Part shown: in pieces, positions 11,676-20,662 of the stretch
How the letters are laid out: each line of letters opens with the position of its first letter
Position numbering within the stretch: position 1 is the first letter of the stretch
The notes under the pieces: generated by a model
Told to the model about the DNA's origin: nothing
Seen by the model: the letters and a program-made list of their open reading frames with translations, nothing else
Database searches by the model: none
Source of the DNA: Mycobacterium pseudokansasii
GTDB taxonomy: Bacteria > Actinomycetota > Actinomycetes > Mycobacteriales > Mycobacteriaceae
DNA: 64,000 nt
Reading direction: 5' to 3'
Assembly (NCBI RefSeq): GCF_900566075.1
Contig: NZ_UPHU01000001.1
Span: 1,798,001 to 1,862,000 of the forward strand
Made by a program: the position numbers and the translations under genes

Positions 11676-12520
11676 ACTCACCGTCGGAGCAGGTGCCCCT
11701 GGTACCCCGGCCCGCAGCGACCGTGATGCTGGTCCGCGACGCGGAGCCGGCTTCGGGGCCCGGCTTGTCCGTTTTCCTGATGCGGCGGCACTCCGCGATG
11801 GATTTCGCGGCCGGGGTGATGGTGTTTCCCGGCGGCGGCGTCGACGACCGGGACCGCAATGCCGACTTGGCCGGCCGGGGCGCGTGGGCCGGCCCGCCGC
11901 CGCTGTGGTGGGCGCAGCGATTCGGCACCGAACCCGGCCTTGCCGAGGCGTTGGTGTGTGCCGCGGCTCGCGAGACGTTCGAGGAATCGGGAGTGCTGTT
12001 CGCCGGACCGGCCGGCGACCCGAACAGCATCGTGCGCGACGCCTCCGTGTACAGCGAGTACCGCGCGGCCCTGGCCGACCGCACGCTGTCCTTCGCGGAC
12101 TTTCTGGGCCGCGAAGATCTGGTGCTGCGCTCCGACCTGCTGCGACCGTGGGCGAACTGGGTCACCCCCGAGGCTGAGCTCACCCGTCGTTACGACACCT
12201 ATTTCTTTGTCGGAGCCCTGCCGGAAGGACAGCGTGCCGACGGTGAGAACACCGAGTCCGACCGGGCCGACTGGACGCTGCCCCAGGACGCCATCGATGA
12301 CTTCGCCGCCGGGCGAAACATCCTGTTGCCGCCCACTTGGACCCAGCTCGACGCGCTGGCGGGCCGCACGGTGGCCGAAGTGCTGGCCGTGGAGCGCACG
12401 ATTGTGCCAGTGCAGCCCAACCTCGCGTTGCAGGGGGACAACTGGGAGATTGAATTCTTCGACTCCGACCGCTATAACCAGGCGCGGCGCTCCGGCGGAT
12501 TCACCGCGTGGCCGCTGTGA
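11672..12520 (+). CDS. Nudix hydrolase (Rv3040c-like)
   Basis: Nudix-fold protein, 282 residues, expected to cleave a nucleoside diphosphate linked to another group. The Nudix box is split: its glycine part [10 protein letters not shown] lies at 52-61 and its catalytic helix RETFEESG at 100-107, so about 30 extra residues rich in Gly, Ala and Trp lie between them. Such an insertion occurs in NUDT19-like enzymes acting on CoA compounds, which would fit the neighbouring echA gene; that is inference. ATG overlaps the upstream stop. Confidence 0.85.
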   Translation: MNSPSEQVPLVPRPAATVMLVRDAEPASGPGLSVFLMRRHSAMDFAAGVMVFPGGGVDDRDRNADLAGRGAWAGPPPLWWAQRFGTEPGLAEALVCAAARETFEESGVLFAGPAGDPNSIVRDASVYSEYRAALADRTLSFADFLGREDLVLRSDLLRPWANWVTPEAELTRRYDTYFFVGALPEGQRADGENTESDRADWTLPQDAIDDFAAGRNILLPPTWTQLDALAGRTVAEVLAVERTIVPVQPNLALQGDNWEIEFFDSDRYNQARRSGGFTAWPL

Positions 12521-13251
12521 GGGAGTTCGTCGGCGTGGTCGCCAACGAGGGCCTGGCCACGTTGGTGGTGTCGCGACCGCCGACCAATGCGATGACCCGT
12601 CAGGTCTACCGGGAAATCATCGGTGCGGCAGACGATTTGGGCCGCCGAGAGGACGTCGCCGCGGTCATCGTGTTCGGCGGCCATGAGATCTTTTCCGCCG
12701 GCGACGACATGCCCGAGTTGCGGACGCTGACGGCGGCGGAGGCCGATACCGCCGCTCGGGTGCGGCGCCAGGCGATCGATGCCGTGGCGGCGATCCCGAA
12801 GCCGACGGTGGCCGCGATCACCGGATACGCGTTGGGCGCTGGCCTCACCCTGGCGCTGGCCGCCGACTGGCGGGTCAGCGGCGACAACGTGAAGTTCGGG
12901 GCGACGGAGATCTTGGCCGGACTGATCCCCGGCGGCGGCGGAATGGCGCGCCTGACCCAGGTGACCGGTCCCAGCAGGGCCAAGGAGCTGGTGTTCAGCG
13001 GCCGCTTCTTCGACGCCGAGGAGGCCCTGGCGCTGGGACTGATCGACGACATGGTGGCACCCGACGACGTCTACGACGCCGCCGTCGGGTGGGCGCGCCG
13101 CTTCGTCGACGGCCCCCCGCTGGCGCTGGCCGCCGCCAAGGCCGTCATCAACGATGTCCTCGAAGCGGAACCGGCGCAGCGAGTCGTCGCGGAACGCCGT
13201 CGTTACGTCGAGGTGTTCGCTGAAAGTCAAGGCCCTGGGCGCCGAGGGTGA
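12508..13251 (+). CDS. echA17: Enoyl-CoA hydratase/isomerase family protein EchA17
   Basis: Crotonase-fold protein, 247 residues, presumed to act on an acyl-CoA. Oxyanion-hole segments [13 protein letters not shown] and [16 protein letters not shown] are present. Of the two catalytic glutamates of classical hydratases, the one in the FGATEILAG segment is kept. The earlier position (usually GCELAL) reads GLTLAL here, so classical hydratase chemistry is doubtful; I remember the M. tuberculosis protein having the same change. GTG start overlaps the Nudix gene by 13 bases. Confidence 0.88.
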   Translation: MAAVREFVGVVANEGLATLVVSRPPTNAMTRQVYREIIGAADDLGRREDVAAVIVFGGHEIFSAGDDMPELRTLTAAEADTAARVRRQAIDAVAAIPKPTVAAITGYALGAGLTLALAADWRVSGDNVKFGATEILAGLIPGGGGMARLTQVTGPSRAKELVFSGRFFDAEEALALGLIDDMVAPDDVYDAAVGWARRFVDGPPLALAAAKAVINDVLEAEPAQRVVAERRRYVEVFAESQGPGRRG

Positions 13252-13276
13252 CCGGGACGGCCGTTAGGCTCCCTGT

Positions 13277-14251
13277 ATGACGAGCAGTTCGACCGACGTC
13301 GTGCCCAACCCGCACGCCACCCCCGAACAGGTGGAAGCCGCCCGGCACGACAGCAAGCTCGCCCAGGTCCTCTACCACGACTGGGAAGCCGAGAACTACG
13401 ACGAGAAATGGTCGATCTCCTACGACCAGCGCTGCGTCGAGTATGCCCGGGGCCGGTTCGACGCCATCGTGCCCGACGAGGTGTTGAGCGAACTGCCGTA
13501 CGACCGGTCGCTGGAACTGGGCTGCGGCACCGGGTTCTTTCTGCTCAACCTGATCCAGGCGGGGGTCGCCCGCCGTGGATCGGTCACCGACCTCTCACCC
13601 GGCATGGTCAAGGTCGCCGTCCGTAACGGGCAGTCCCTGGGACTGGAGATCGACGGCCGGGTGGCAGACGCCGAGGGCATCCCCTACGACGACAACACCT
13701 TTGACCTGGTGGTCGGGCATGCGGTGCTGCACCACATCCCCGACGTCGAGCTGTCGCTGCGCGAAGTGATCCGGGTCTTGAAGCCGGGCGGCCGCTTCGT
13801 CTTCGCGGGCGAGCCGACCACCGTCGGCAACGGATACGCCCGTGCCCTGTCCACTCTGACCTGGCGCATCGCGACCAACGCCACCAGGTTGCCCGGCCTG
13901 GGCAGCTGGCGACGGCCCCAGGCCGAGCTCGACGAATCCTCGCGTGCCGCGGCGCTGGAGGCCATCGTCGACCTGCACACGTTTACGCCCGGGGACTTGG
14001 AGCGGATGGCCAGCGGCGCAGGCGCGGTACAGGTAAAGACCGTGAGCGAGGAGTTCACCGCCGCGATGTTCGGCTGGCCGGTCCGGACGTTCGAGGCCTC
14101 GCTGCCGCCCGGCCGACTGGGCTGGGGCTGGGCGAAGTTCGCATTCACCGGCTGGAAGGCGCTGAGCTGGGTGGACGCCAACGTATGGCGGCATGTGGCG
14201 CCCAAGGGCTGGTTCTACAACGTCATGGTCACCGGGGTCAAGCCGTCCTGA
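13277..14251 (+). CDS. Class I SAM-dependent methyltransferase (Rv3038c-like)
   Basis: Rossmann-type methyltransferase, 324 residues. The SAM-binding motif LELGCGTGFF is near residue 78, followed by VTDLSPGMV, DAEGIPYDDNTFDLVVGHAVLHHI and the post-motif LKPGGRFVF. Substrate unknown; the hydrophobic C-terminal part suggests membrane association. It lies in the run of genes that accompanies methylglucose lipopolysaccharide genes in H37Rv. Confidence 0.87.
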   Translation: MTSSSTDVVPNPHATPEQVEAARHDSKLAQVLYHDWEAENYDEKWSISYDQRCVEYARGRFDAIVPDEVLSELPYDRSLELGCGTGFFLLNLIQAGVARRGSVTDLSPGMVKVAVRNGQSLGLEIDGRVADAEGIPYDDNTFDLVVGHAVLHHIPDVELSLREVIRVLKPGGRFVFAGEPTTVGNGYARALSTLTWRIATNATRLPGLGSWRRPQAELDESSRAAALEAIVDLHTFTPGDLERMASGAGAVQVKTVSEEFTAAMFGWPVRTFEASLPPGRLGWGWAKFAFTGWKALSWVDANVWRHVAPKGWFYNVMVTGVKPS

Positions 14252-15435
14252 GTGTCGGCCTGGCGTTCACTTCTGAGGACGTCGGTTATCTGCGCTCGCA
14301 GTCGGGTGCTGCCGCGCTGGCCGCGGTCGCCGAGTTCGAGCTGAGCGATGCCACCCGGGTCGCCGACACCACCGCGGTGCGAGCCCGGTTCGGCGAGCGG
14401 GCGCCCATCCTGGTGGAGACCACGCTGTTACGGCGGCGCGCTGCCGACAAGCTGGCCGGTCTGGGCGACGTCTCGAGTTGGCTGTTCACGGATGAGGCGC
14501 TGCAGCAGGCCACGGTCGCGGCGGTGGCGCTGCATCGCGCCCGACGGCTCGCCGGTCTGGTGGTGCACGACGCGACGTGTTCGATTGGGACTGAGCTGGC
14601 CGCGCTGCGCGGCACGGCGGCACGCGTGATCGGCAGCGACATCGACCCCGTCCGGTTGGCGATGGCGCGCCACAACCTGGGACCCGATGCCGACCTGTGT
14701 CGCGCCGACGCCCTGCACCCGGTGACCCGGGATGCGGTCGTCGTCGTCGACCCGGCGCGTCGCCGTGGCGGGCGCCGGCGCTTGCGCCCGGACGACTATC
14801 AACCGGCGCTGGACCCGCTGCTGGCGACCTACCGCGGCCGGGAGCTCGTCGTAAAGTGCGCTCCCGGAATCGATTTCGAGCAGGTAAGCCGGCTCGGATT
14901 CGAGGGAGAAATCGAGGTGACGGCCTACCGCGGCTCGGTTCGGGAGGCCTGCCTGTGGTCGGACGGATTGGCTGCACCGGGCGTGCGGCGTCGGGCCAGC
15001 ATCCTCGACAGCGGCGAACAGATCACCGATACCGAGCCCGACGACTGCGCGGTCCGGCCCGCCGGGCGGTGGATCATCGATCCTGACGGGGCCGTCGTCC
15101 GGGCCGGCCTGGTCCGCCATTACGGCGCCCGGCACGGGCTGTGGCAGCTCGACCCCGAAATCGCCTACCTGTCCGGTGATCGGCTGCCCGCGGGGGTGCG
15201 CGGTTTCGAGGTGCTCGAGCAGTTGCCGTTCGACGAGCGCCGGTTGCGTCAGGCGCTGGCTGCACTCGAGTGCGCGGCGCTGGAGATCCTGGTCCGCGGC
15301 GTTCAGGTGGATCCCGACGCGCTGCGGCGACGGCTGCGGTTGCGTGGCAGCCGACGACTGTCGGTGGTCATCACCCGGATCGGTTCGGCGGCCGCCGGCC
15401 GTGGGACCGCCTTCGTATGCCGCCCGTCTCGGTAG
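14185..15435 (+). CDS. THUMP-like/SAM-dependent methyltransferase-like protein (Rv3037c-like)
   Basis: Methyltransferase-fold protein. Recognisable parts are an N-terminal helical region (LAFTSEDVGYLRS), LVVHDATCSIGTELAAL (SAM-binding strand and loop), VIGSDIDPVRLAMARHN and VVVDPARRRGGRR (a DPAR-type catalytic motif). The start is a problem: the only good in-frame start before the conserved region is ATG 14185, which overlaps the previous gene by 67 bases, and the next plausible start (GTG near 14377) cuts into the domain. Recognisable similarity begins around codon 25. Real gene, uncertain start. Confidence 0.78.
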   Translation: MAACGAQGLVLQRHGHRGQAVLSVGLAFTSEDVGYLRSQSGAAALAAVAEFELSDATRVADTTAVRARFGERAPILVETTLLRRRAADKLAGLGDVSSWLFTDEALQQATVAAVALHRARRLAGLVVHDATCSIGTELAALRGTAARVIGSDIDPVRLAMARHNLGPDADLCRADALHPVTRDAVVVVDPARRRGGRRRLRPDDYQPALDPLLATYRGRELVVKCAPGIDFEQVSRLGFEGEIEVTAYRGSVREACLWSDGLAAPGVRRRASILDSGEQITDTEPDDCAVRPAGRWIIDPDGAVVRAGLVRHYGARHGLWQLDPEIAYLSGDRLPAGVRGFEVLEQLPFDERRLRQALAALECAALEILVRGVQVDPDALRRRLRLRGSRRLSVVITRIGSAAAGRGTAFVCRPSR

Positions 15436-15506
15436 CGGCCGGGTACGCTGGCGGCGATCACCCTTAGCGGCGTTACCGCCCGAAGGTCTGCGAGGAACAT
15501 TCGACA

Positions 15507-16187
15507 ATGCGTCATCTGATAGCGGCCGCAGTGCTGGCTGCTGCAGTCCTGTTGGCCTGCCCGGCAGCGGCCGCGCCGCCGTCCTGTGCCAGCCTCGGCG
15601 GTTCGGTCGAGGCAGCGCAGATGTGCCACATTCATGCGACAGGCCCCAGCTACACGCTGGACATCAGCTATCCCGTCGACTACCCCGACCAGCAGGCACT
15701 GACCGACTACATCACGCAGAACCGCGACGGATTCGTCAACGTGGCACAGGGGTCGCCGCGACGCGACCGCCCTTACCAGATGGACGCCACCGCCGAACAA
15801 CGCAGCGCCGGCCAGCCACCACACAACACCCGCAGCGTGGTGCTCAAGTTGTTCCAGGATCTCGGTGGCGCACATCCGTTCACCTGGTACAAGGCCTTCA
15901 ACTACAACCTGGGGACCAAACAACCCATCACCTTCGACACGCTGTTTGCGCCCGGGACCACGCCGCTGGACGCGATCTTTCCGATCGTGCAACGGGACCT
16001 GCAACACCAGACCGGGCTCGGAGTGGTGATGCCCTCCAACGGGCTCGATCCGAGCCACTACCAGAACTTCGCCATCACCGACGACGACGTGATTTTCTAC
16101 TTCGCCCAGGGCGAGCTGCTGCCTTCGTACGCCGGAGCCACTCAAGTCCAGGTGCCGCGCAGCGCCATCCCGGCGTTGGCTATCTAA
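15507..16187 (+). CDS. Secreted protein TB22.2-like (DUF3298/RsiV-like, Rv3036c-like)
   Basis: Exported protein of 226 residues. An N-terminal signal peptide ends near residue 23 (hydrophobic core IAAAVLAAAVLLA, then ACPAAAAPP). The mature part, with YTLDISYPVDYPDQQALTDYI and a C-terminal region with FAITDDDVIFYF, is the type seen in DUF3298/RsiV-like domains and in M. tuberculosis TB22.2. No catalytic residues are evident. ATG at 15507 opens exactly at the signal peptide. Confidence 0.85.
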   Translation: MRHLIAAAVLAAAVLLACPAAAAPPSCASLGGSVEAAQMCHIHATGPSYTLDISYPVDYPDQQALTDYITQNRDGFVNVAQGSPRRDRPYQMDATAEQRSAGQPPHNTRSVVLKLFQDLGGAHPFTWYKAFNYNLGTKQPITFDTLFAPGTTPLDAIFPIVQRDLQHQTGLGVVMPSNGLDPSHYQNFAITDDDVIFYFAQGELLPSYAGATQVQVPRSAIPALAI

Positions 16188-16200
16188 GGCCATCTAAGCC

Positions 16201-16587
16201 TTACACCGGGCCGGCCAGCGATTCCATCGCTGCCGCGGCACCGCCCAACGCCAGCTGCGCCACGCACCCGATGATCGGTACGAAGAAGGCCACCGTGCGC
16301 CGCGCGAGACGCGACACCGTGACCACCAGGTCGGCGACGAAGAACGCGATGCCGACCCACAATCCCAACCGGATGGCACGGTCCACCCAGGCCGGATCAC
16401 CACAGGGCTGGGCGCCGCACGGGTCGGTGCCCATCACGAGCATGCCCAGCACCAGCATCGTCGCGACGAACAACAGGGCGTGTACCGCCAGCAGCACGAT
16501 CGCGACCGTGATATCCAGCGCCCGGTGGGCCGGGCTGCGGCGGCTGGACACAGCCGCGTTCGCCGGAGCCGCATCATCGGTAGACAT
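16201..16587 (-). CDS. Small integral membrane protein, unknown function
   Basis: 128 residues. Three to four hydrophobic segments: about 27-51 (ITVAIVLLAVHALLFVATMLVLGML), 73-90 (LGLWVGIAFFVADLVVTV) and 98-118 (FFVPIIGCVAQLALGG). A Cys pair lies in the first loop (DPCGAQPCGD). No family recognised. It starts 16 bases after the stop of the upstream beta-propeller gene on the same strand, so the two are probably co-transcribed. I do not remember it in H37Rv at this place. Confidence 0.72.
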   Translation of the reverse strand: MSTDDAAPANAAVSSRRSPAHRALDITVAIVLLAVHALLFVATMLVLGMLVMGTDPCGAQPCGDPAWVDRAIRLGLWVGIAFFVADLVVTVSRLARRTVAFFVPIIGCVAQLALGGAAAAMESLAGPV

Positions 16588-16603
16588 CGACCAAGTATGG
16601 CCG

Positions 16604-17896
16604 CTAAGCCGGCGCGAAGCTGTAAACCTGGCCGTCGCTGGTGGCAGTTACCACCCGGCGGTCGTAGCCGATCGAGACCCCGACCGGATATCCGGTTGCG
16701 GCCGGCAGCGGGTAGCTGTTGACCGAATGACCGTTGGCCGGATTGAAAACCAGCAACGACAAACCCGGTCCGCCGTCGTGGGGTGGACCGGCCACCACGG
16801 TGTAGCCGACCTCGCCGCCGGCCAGGCTGGACGTCGACAACGGCGTGACGTCGTCGCGCCGCCAGGCCTGGTCGGCATGGTCGCCGGCGTCACGGAAGGC
16901 CGCCAGCCGGGTGTCGGGACCGCCGCCGGACACGATCAGGCCCTCCGGGGTGACCGTGGGCGGAGTCTGCGCCAGAAATCCCAGCGGCACCGACCATTTG
17001 ACCTTGCCGTCGGCGGCGTGCAGGGCCCACAGGTGTTGGTCGCGGCCGTTGACGTAGACCGTCGCGCCGTCGGCGGACAGCACCGGACTGGCGAGCACCC
17101 CGTCTTTGACGGCATCGCTGGCCCACTCTCGGACCAACTGTTGGTCCCGCAATTTCAGGCCGACCAGCCCCGCCCCCGGTGCCCCCGGCTGCCAGACACC
17201 GAGCACAACGGTCCCGTTGACCTCTGAGAATGCGGGGGCATCGGCTACCGGGCAGCCCATCCGTGCCGGTGCGCAGTCGGCTAACCCGCGCATCGGATCG
17301 GCCGGGTCGACGCCCTCGACCAGATCCACCGGGCTGCCGACCACCTTGCCGCGGTGGGTATCGAACACCAGCACCTGCCCGAGGTGGGTTGCGACGAGCA
17401 GGTGGCCGTGCCCGACGAATCGGGGAGTGGTCGGCATCCCGATCACCGGCTGGCGCCAGCGCGTCCACTGGGTGACCGGAAAGGCCACGATCGCTCCGGG
17501 CTGTCCGACGTAGAGGTTGTCGAAGCCGTCCAGTAACGGGCCGGCGAAGCCGCCGCCCTGTATCAGCCGGACACACCAGCGCTGCCGGCCGTTGCTGTTG
17601 TTCTCCCACTCCATCAGCGAGCAACCGGCCGGCGTCTGGGCGTTGAGCGCCAGGTAGCCGCGCGCACTCAGTGCCGGCCCGGCCGCCAGGCTGCCCTTGA
17701 CCGAACGCGTCCACGTCAGCGTGAGCTTGCTGGCGCCGCTCGTGGTGGTGTAGCTGCTGTTGGCGGCGTCGCCGTAGGGCGCGGGCCAGCCCAGTGCCGG
17801 CGCGGCGTCAACCCAGGAATCCGTGTTGCCGCAACCGCCGAGTGCGATCGTGAGCACGGCAGCGCAGCTGGCGGTCAGCAGACGTCGCGCAAGCAC
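16604..17896 (-). CDS. PQQ-like beta-propeller lipoprotein (Rv3035-like)
   Basis: Secreted lipoprotein of about 430 residues. From the GTG at 17896 (AAAGG seven bases upstream) it begins with a short positive stretch and the hydrophobic core LLTASCAAVLTIA, with lipobox LGGC. The rest has the repeated pattern of a PQQ-type propeller, for example ALHAADGKVKWSVPLGF, VFDTHRGKVVGSPVDL and VTATSDGQVYSFAPA, with about seven blades expected. No enzyme active site is seen; a binding or scaffold role at the cell envelope is likely. An upstream extension in the frame reaches 18070 but is implausible. Divergent from the acetyltransferase gene. Confidence 0.82.
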   Translation of the reverse strand: MLARRLLTASCAAVLTIALGGCGNTDSWVDAAPALGWPAPYGDAANSSYTTTSGASKLTLTWTRSVKGSLAAGPALSARGYLALNAQTPAGCSLMEWENNSNGRQRWCVRLIQGGGFAGPLLDGFDNLYVGQPGAIVAFPVTQWTRWRQPVIGMPTTPRFVGHGHLLVATHLGQVLVFDTHRGKVVGSPVDLVEGVDPADPMRGLADCAPARMGCPVADAPAFSEVNGTVVLGVWQPGAPGAGLVGLKLRDQQLVREWASDAVKDGVLASPVLSADGATVYVNGRDQHLWALHAADGKVKWSVPLGFLAQTPPTVTPEGLIVSGGGPDTRLAAFRDAGDHADQAWRRDDVTPLSTSSLAGGEVGYTVVAGPPHDGGPGLSLLVFNPANGHSVNSYPLPAATGYPVGVSIGYDRRVVTATSDGQVYSFAPA

Positions 17897-18043
17897 CTCG
17901 ACCTTTCGCAGTCCTTTCGCAGGGTTCCCCAATCCTTCCGCAACGTTGGTCGCCGGCAGGCGGGTCCGGCCGTTCGGCATAGCAGCCATCGGGTACAGGT
18001 GAGGGTAACGTGTGGCGGCTCGCGGGTGCCCGACCGCCTGACT

Positions 18044-18116
18044 TCCCCCGCAAGCGGGCGGTACCCCCACCCCCGCAAGCGGGAGGTGCCCCCACCTCGG
18101 GACGCTGTGCGTCCCG
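18044..18116. repeat. GC-rich repeat pair and hairpin between divergent genes
   Basis: Two tandem copies of about 24 bp with core CCCCGCAAGCGGG (first at about 18046-18070, second at about 18070-18094) are followed by a perfect stem CGGGACGC-TGT-GCGTCCCG at 18098-18116. Each core is itself a small palindrome around GCAAGC. I have seen similar GC-rich units in other mycobacterial intergenic regions. It lies in the divergent promoter region of the lipoprotein and acetyltransferase genes. Confidence 0.8.
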
Positions 18117-18153
18117 CTCGATAGCCTCGGGTCGTCAGGCTAGGCTTCCGGCC

Positions 18154-18891
18154 ATGACGTCCATGTGGGGTGCGCCGCTGCATCGCCGCTGGCGTGGTGC
18201 GCAATTGCGGGACCCGCGCCAGGCCAGGTTCCTCACGCTGGCATCGCTGAAATGGGTACTGGCCAACCGCGCCTATACCCCGTGGTACCTGGTGCGTTAC
18301 TGGCGGCTGTTGAAGTTCAAACTGGCCAACCCGCACATCATCACCCGGGGCATGGTGTTCCTCGGTAAGGGTGTGGAGATTCACGCGACGCCGGAATTGG
18401 CCCAGCTCGAGATCGGCCGCTGGGTGCACATCGGCGACAAGAACACCATCCGCGCTCACGAGGGCTCGCTGCGCTTCGGCGACAAGGTGGTGCTCGGCCG
18501 GGACAACGTCATCAACTGCTATCTCGACATCGAGATCGGGGACTCGGTGCTGATGGCGGACTGGTGCTACGTCTGTGACTTCGACCATCGGATGGACGAC
18601 ATCACTTTGCCGATCAAGGACCAGGGGATCGTCAAGTCGCCGGTGCGGATAGGGCCCGATACGTGGGTCGGTGTGAAGGTGACGGTGTTGCGGGGCACGT
18701 CTATCGGACGCGGCTGTGTGCTGGGATCGCATGCCGTGGTCCGCGGCGTCGTCCCCGATTATTCGATCGCCGTCGGCGCTCCCGCCAAGGTGGTCAAGAA
18801 CCGGCAGGTGGCCTGGGATGCGTCGGCCGCGCAGCGCGCCGAACTGGCCGCCGCACTGGCCGATATCGAACGCAAGAAGGCCGCCAACTGA
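18154..18891 (+). CDS. Hexapeptide-repeat (LbH) acyltransferase (Rv3034c-like)
   Basis: Left-handed beta-helix acyltransferase, 245 residues. The middle and C-terminal parts carry the hexapeptide pattern (VEIHATPELAQLEIGRWVHIGD, IEIGDSVLMADWCYVCDFDH, VRIGPDTWVGVKVTVLRGTSIGRGCVLGSHAVV) and end with the family motif GAPAKVVKN. The probable catalytic His is in CDFDHRMDD. A sugar O-acetyltransferase role in methylglucose lipopolysaccharide is possible from the conserved neighbourhood but unproven. ATG at 18154; the M. tuberculosis protein I remember is longer. Confidence 0.86.
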   Translation: MTSMWGAPLHRRWRGAQLRDPRQARFLTLASLKWVLANRAYTPWYLVRYWRLLKFKLANPHIITRGMVFLGKGVEIHATPELAQLEIGRWVHIGDKNTIRAHEGSLRFGDKVVLGRDNVINCYLDIEIGDSVLMADWCYVCDFDHRMDDITLPIKDQGIVKSPVRIGPDTWVGVKVTVLRGTSIGRGCVLGSHAVVRGVVPDYSIAVGAPAKVVKNRQVAWDASAAQRAELAAALADIERKKAAN

Positions 18892-19014
18892 GGTTGCACC
18901 GATAGCGCTTCATCCGGGTACCGCTCGCGCGCACGGCGTCATGCGACGGTGCTCCGTCGTGCCGGCCGCCGCTTGGTTGGCTGGAGAATCGCGATCGACC
19001 AAAGTCACATCGCT

Positions 19015-19023
19015 GCAAAGTAA
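19015..19023. repeat. Target-site duplication, left copy
   Basis: GCAAAGTAA immediately left of the IS256-family element; the identical nine bases follow the right end at 20483-20491. This marks the insertion point exactly. Confidence 0.95.
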
Positions 19024-20482
19024 GAGGTTGTCCCGGGCGTCGTAGAACTTGAGGTGGCGGTCCCCCGCTTGAGACCTGCCGTGTGGTAGGTGTCGGGCGT
19101 TCCGCCAAGAACACCAACTGCAAGGGGACCACCACCGTGAAGAAGACTAACCAGAATTTGGCCGTGGACGCGACGGCGCCCGCGATCCCAGAACACGTCA
19201 GTGTGGCGATGGCCGAGATCGCCGAGAACATGCAGGAGGGCCTGCTGGCTTTGGCCGTGGGCGCCGGTCTGCAGGTGATGCAGATGCTGATGGAGGCCGA
19301 CGTGACAGCGTTGGCTGGGCCGAAGGGCCGCCATGATGCGGCGCGGACAGCGGTGCGCCACGGCCGTGAACGCGGCTCGGTGACCCTGGGTGGTCGCCGG
19401 GTGCCGGTGACCCGCCCACGGGTGCGGGCCGCCGACGGGGCGGGCGAACTGCCGGTCGCCTCGTATGAGTTGTTCAGTTCGACGGAGATTCTGGGCAAGA
19501 TGGCGATGGAGAAGATGCTCGCCGGGCTCTCGACCCGCCGTTACCCGGTCGGGCTGGAGCCGGTCGGGCAGCAGGTCACCGAAACATCCTCGGCGACAAG
19601 CAAGTCAGCGGTCTCCCGCAGGTTCGTCGCGATGACCGAGACCGCGCTGGCCGAGCTGCTCGCCGCGGATCTGTCGGGGCTGGATCTGGTGGCGTTGATG
19701 ATCGATGGGGTGCACTTCGCCGAATCGTGCTGTGTGGTGGCCCTGGGTATCGGCATCGACGGGGTCAAGCATCCGTTGGCGTTGGTGGAGGGCTCCACGG
19801 AGAACGCGACCCTGGTTACCGGCCTGCTGGTGGACTTGCGGGAACGGGGCCTGGACGTGACCCGGCCGATGCTGGTCGGCCTGGACGGGTCCAAGGCGCT
19901 GCGCAAGGCGGTAGTCGACGTGCTCGACCATCCGGTCATCCAACGTTGTCAGCTCCATAAGATCAGGAATGTGAAAGACCATCTGCCGCAACGGCTTCGC
20001 AGCACCGCCGGCCGCAGGATGACCGACGCCTACCACGCCGACTCGGCGCTGGAGGCCGAGGCGGCCCTGCTGGCCCTGGCCGCCGAACTCGACCGTACCC
20101 ACCCGGGCGCGGCGGCCAGCCTGCGCGAGGGCCTCGATGAGACGCTCACGGTGCTACGCCTCGGCGTGCCGCCCACGCTGGCGCGGACACTACGCTCGAC
20201 GAACTGCATCGAATCGATGATCTCGGTGTGCCGCGAGCACGCCGGGAACGTCAAACGCTGGCGCGACGGGCAGATGGCGCTGCGCTGGTGCGCGGCTGGG
20301 ATGGTCGAGGCCGGCAAGCAGTTCCGTCGCGTCAACGGTCACCTGCACCTGCCGGCACTACGGACCGCGCTCGAACATGAAGCCGCCAAACATGTCGGAC
20401 CCGTCGCGCACAATGATCAGGTGAGCGCAGCCTGATGCTCACCGGACCGCCACCGAAGTTCCACGGGACTCGGGACATCCTC
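19024..20482 (+). mobile_element. Intact IS256-family insertion sequence, 1459 bp
   Basis: Bounded by imperfect terminal inverted repeats of about 39-40 bp: 19024-19063 (GAGGTTGTCCCG... ending TGGCGGTCC) and 20444-20482 (reverse complement GAGGATGTCCCG... ending TGGCGGTCC). Perfect 9-bp direct repeats GCAAAGTAA flank it, within the 8-9 bp size typical of IS256 elements. One transposase gene, no disruption. The clean duplication points to a relatively recent insertion. The target is intergenic, downstream of the acetyltransferase gene. I cannot name the element without a search. Confidence 0.95.
19137..20435 (+). CDS. IS256-family transposase
   Basis: Mutator-type DDE transposase, 432 residues. 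The catalytic triad is visible: first Asp in ALMIDGVHFAE, second Asp in LVGLDGSKALRKAV, and Glu in RSTNCIESMIS. The Cys/His segment QRCQLHKIRNVKDHL is also typical. I chose GTG 19137, with AAGGGG about nine bases upstream; a longer frame opens at 19083. It fills nearly the whole element and shows no frameshift, so the element may be active. Confidence 0.94.
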   Translation: MKKTNQNLAVDATAPAIPEHVSVAMAEIAENMQEGLLALAVGAGLQVMQMLMEADVTALAGPKGRHDAARTAVRHGRERGSVTLGGRRVPVTRPRVRAADGAGELPVASYELFSSTEILGKMAMEKMLAGLSTRRYPVGLEPVGQQVTETSSATSKSAVSRRFVAMTETALAELLAADLSGLDLVALMIDGVHFAESCCVVALGIGIDGVKHPLALVEGSTENATLVTGLLVDLRERGLDVTRPMLVGLDGSKALRKAVVDVLDHPVIQRCQLHKIRNVKDHLPQRLRSTAGRRMTDAYHADSALEAEAALLALAAELDRTHPGAAASLREGLDETLTVLRLGVPPTLARTLRSTNCIESMISVCREHAGNVKRWRDGQMALRWCAAGMVEAGKQFRRVNGHLHLPALRTALEHEAAKHVGPVAHNDQVSAA

Positions 20483-20491
20483 GCAAAGTAA
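20483..20491. repeat. Target-site duplication, right copy
   Basis: GCAAAGTAA directly after the right inverted repeat, identical to 19015-19023. The following 20492-20662 holds nothing I recognise. Confidence 0.95.
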
Positions 20492-20662
20492 CCCGTTCGC
20501 GCGCCGTTTTCAGCTCCGTCGAGTCAATAACATGACCGGGATAACTCGGCCCTGCGGCTGCTGTGCATAGTCGGCGACGCCCGCAGCCAACCCCTTTTGG
20601 CGATTCCATATGCCGTCATGTCGTCGCGTTCGGCGCCGGGGCCTTCTTTCGGCTGGCCGCGG

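Noticed and set aside
16185..16203. TAAGGC/GCCTTA hairpin between convergent genes
   Set aside because: Only six paired bases with a seven-base loop and no T-run; too weak to call a terminator.
18044..18116. CRISPR-like array
   Set aside because: Only two repeat units without spacers of CRISPR size, and no cas gene in the window.
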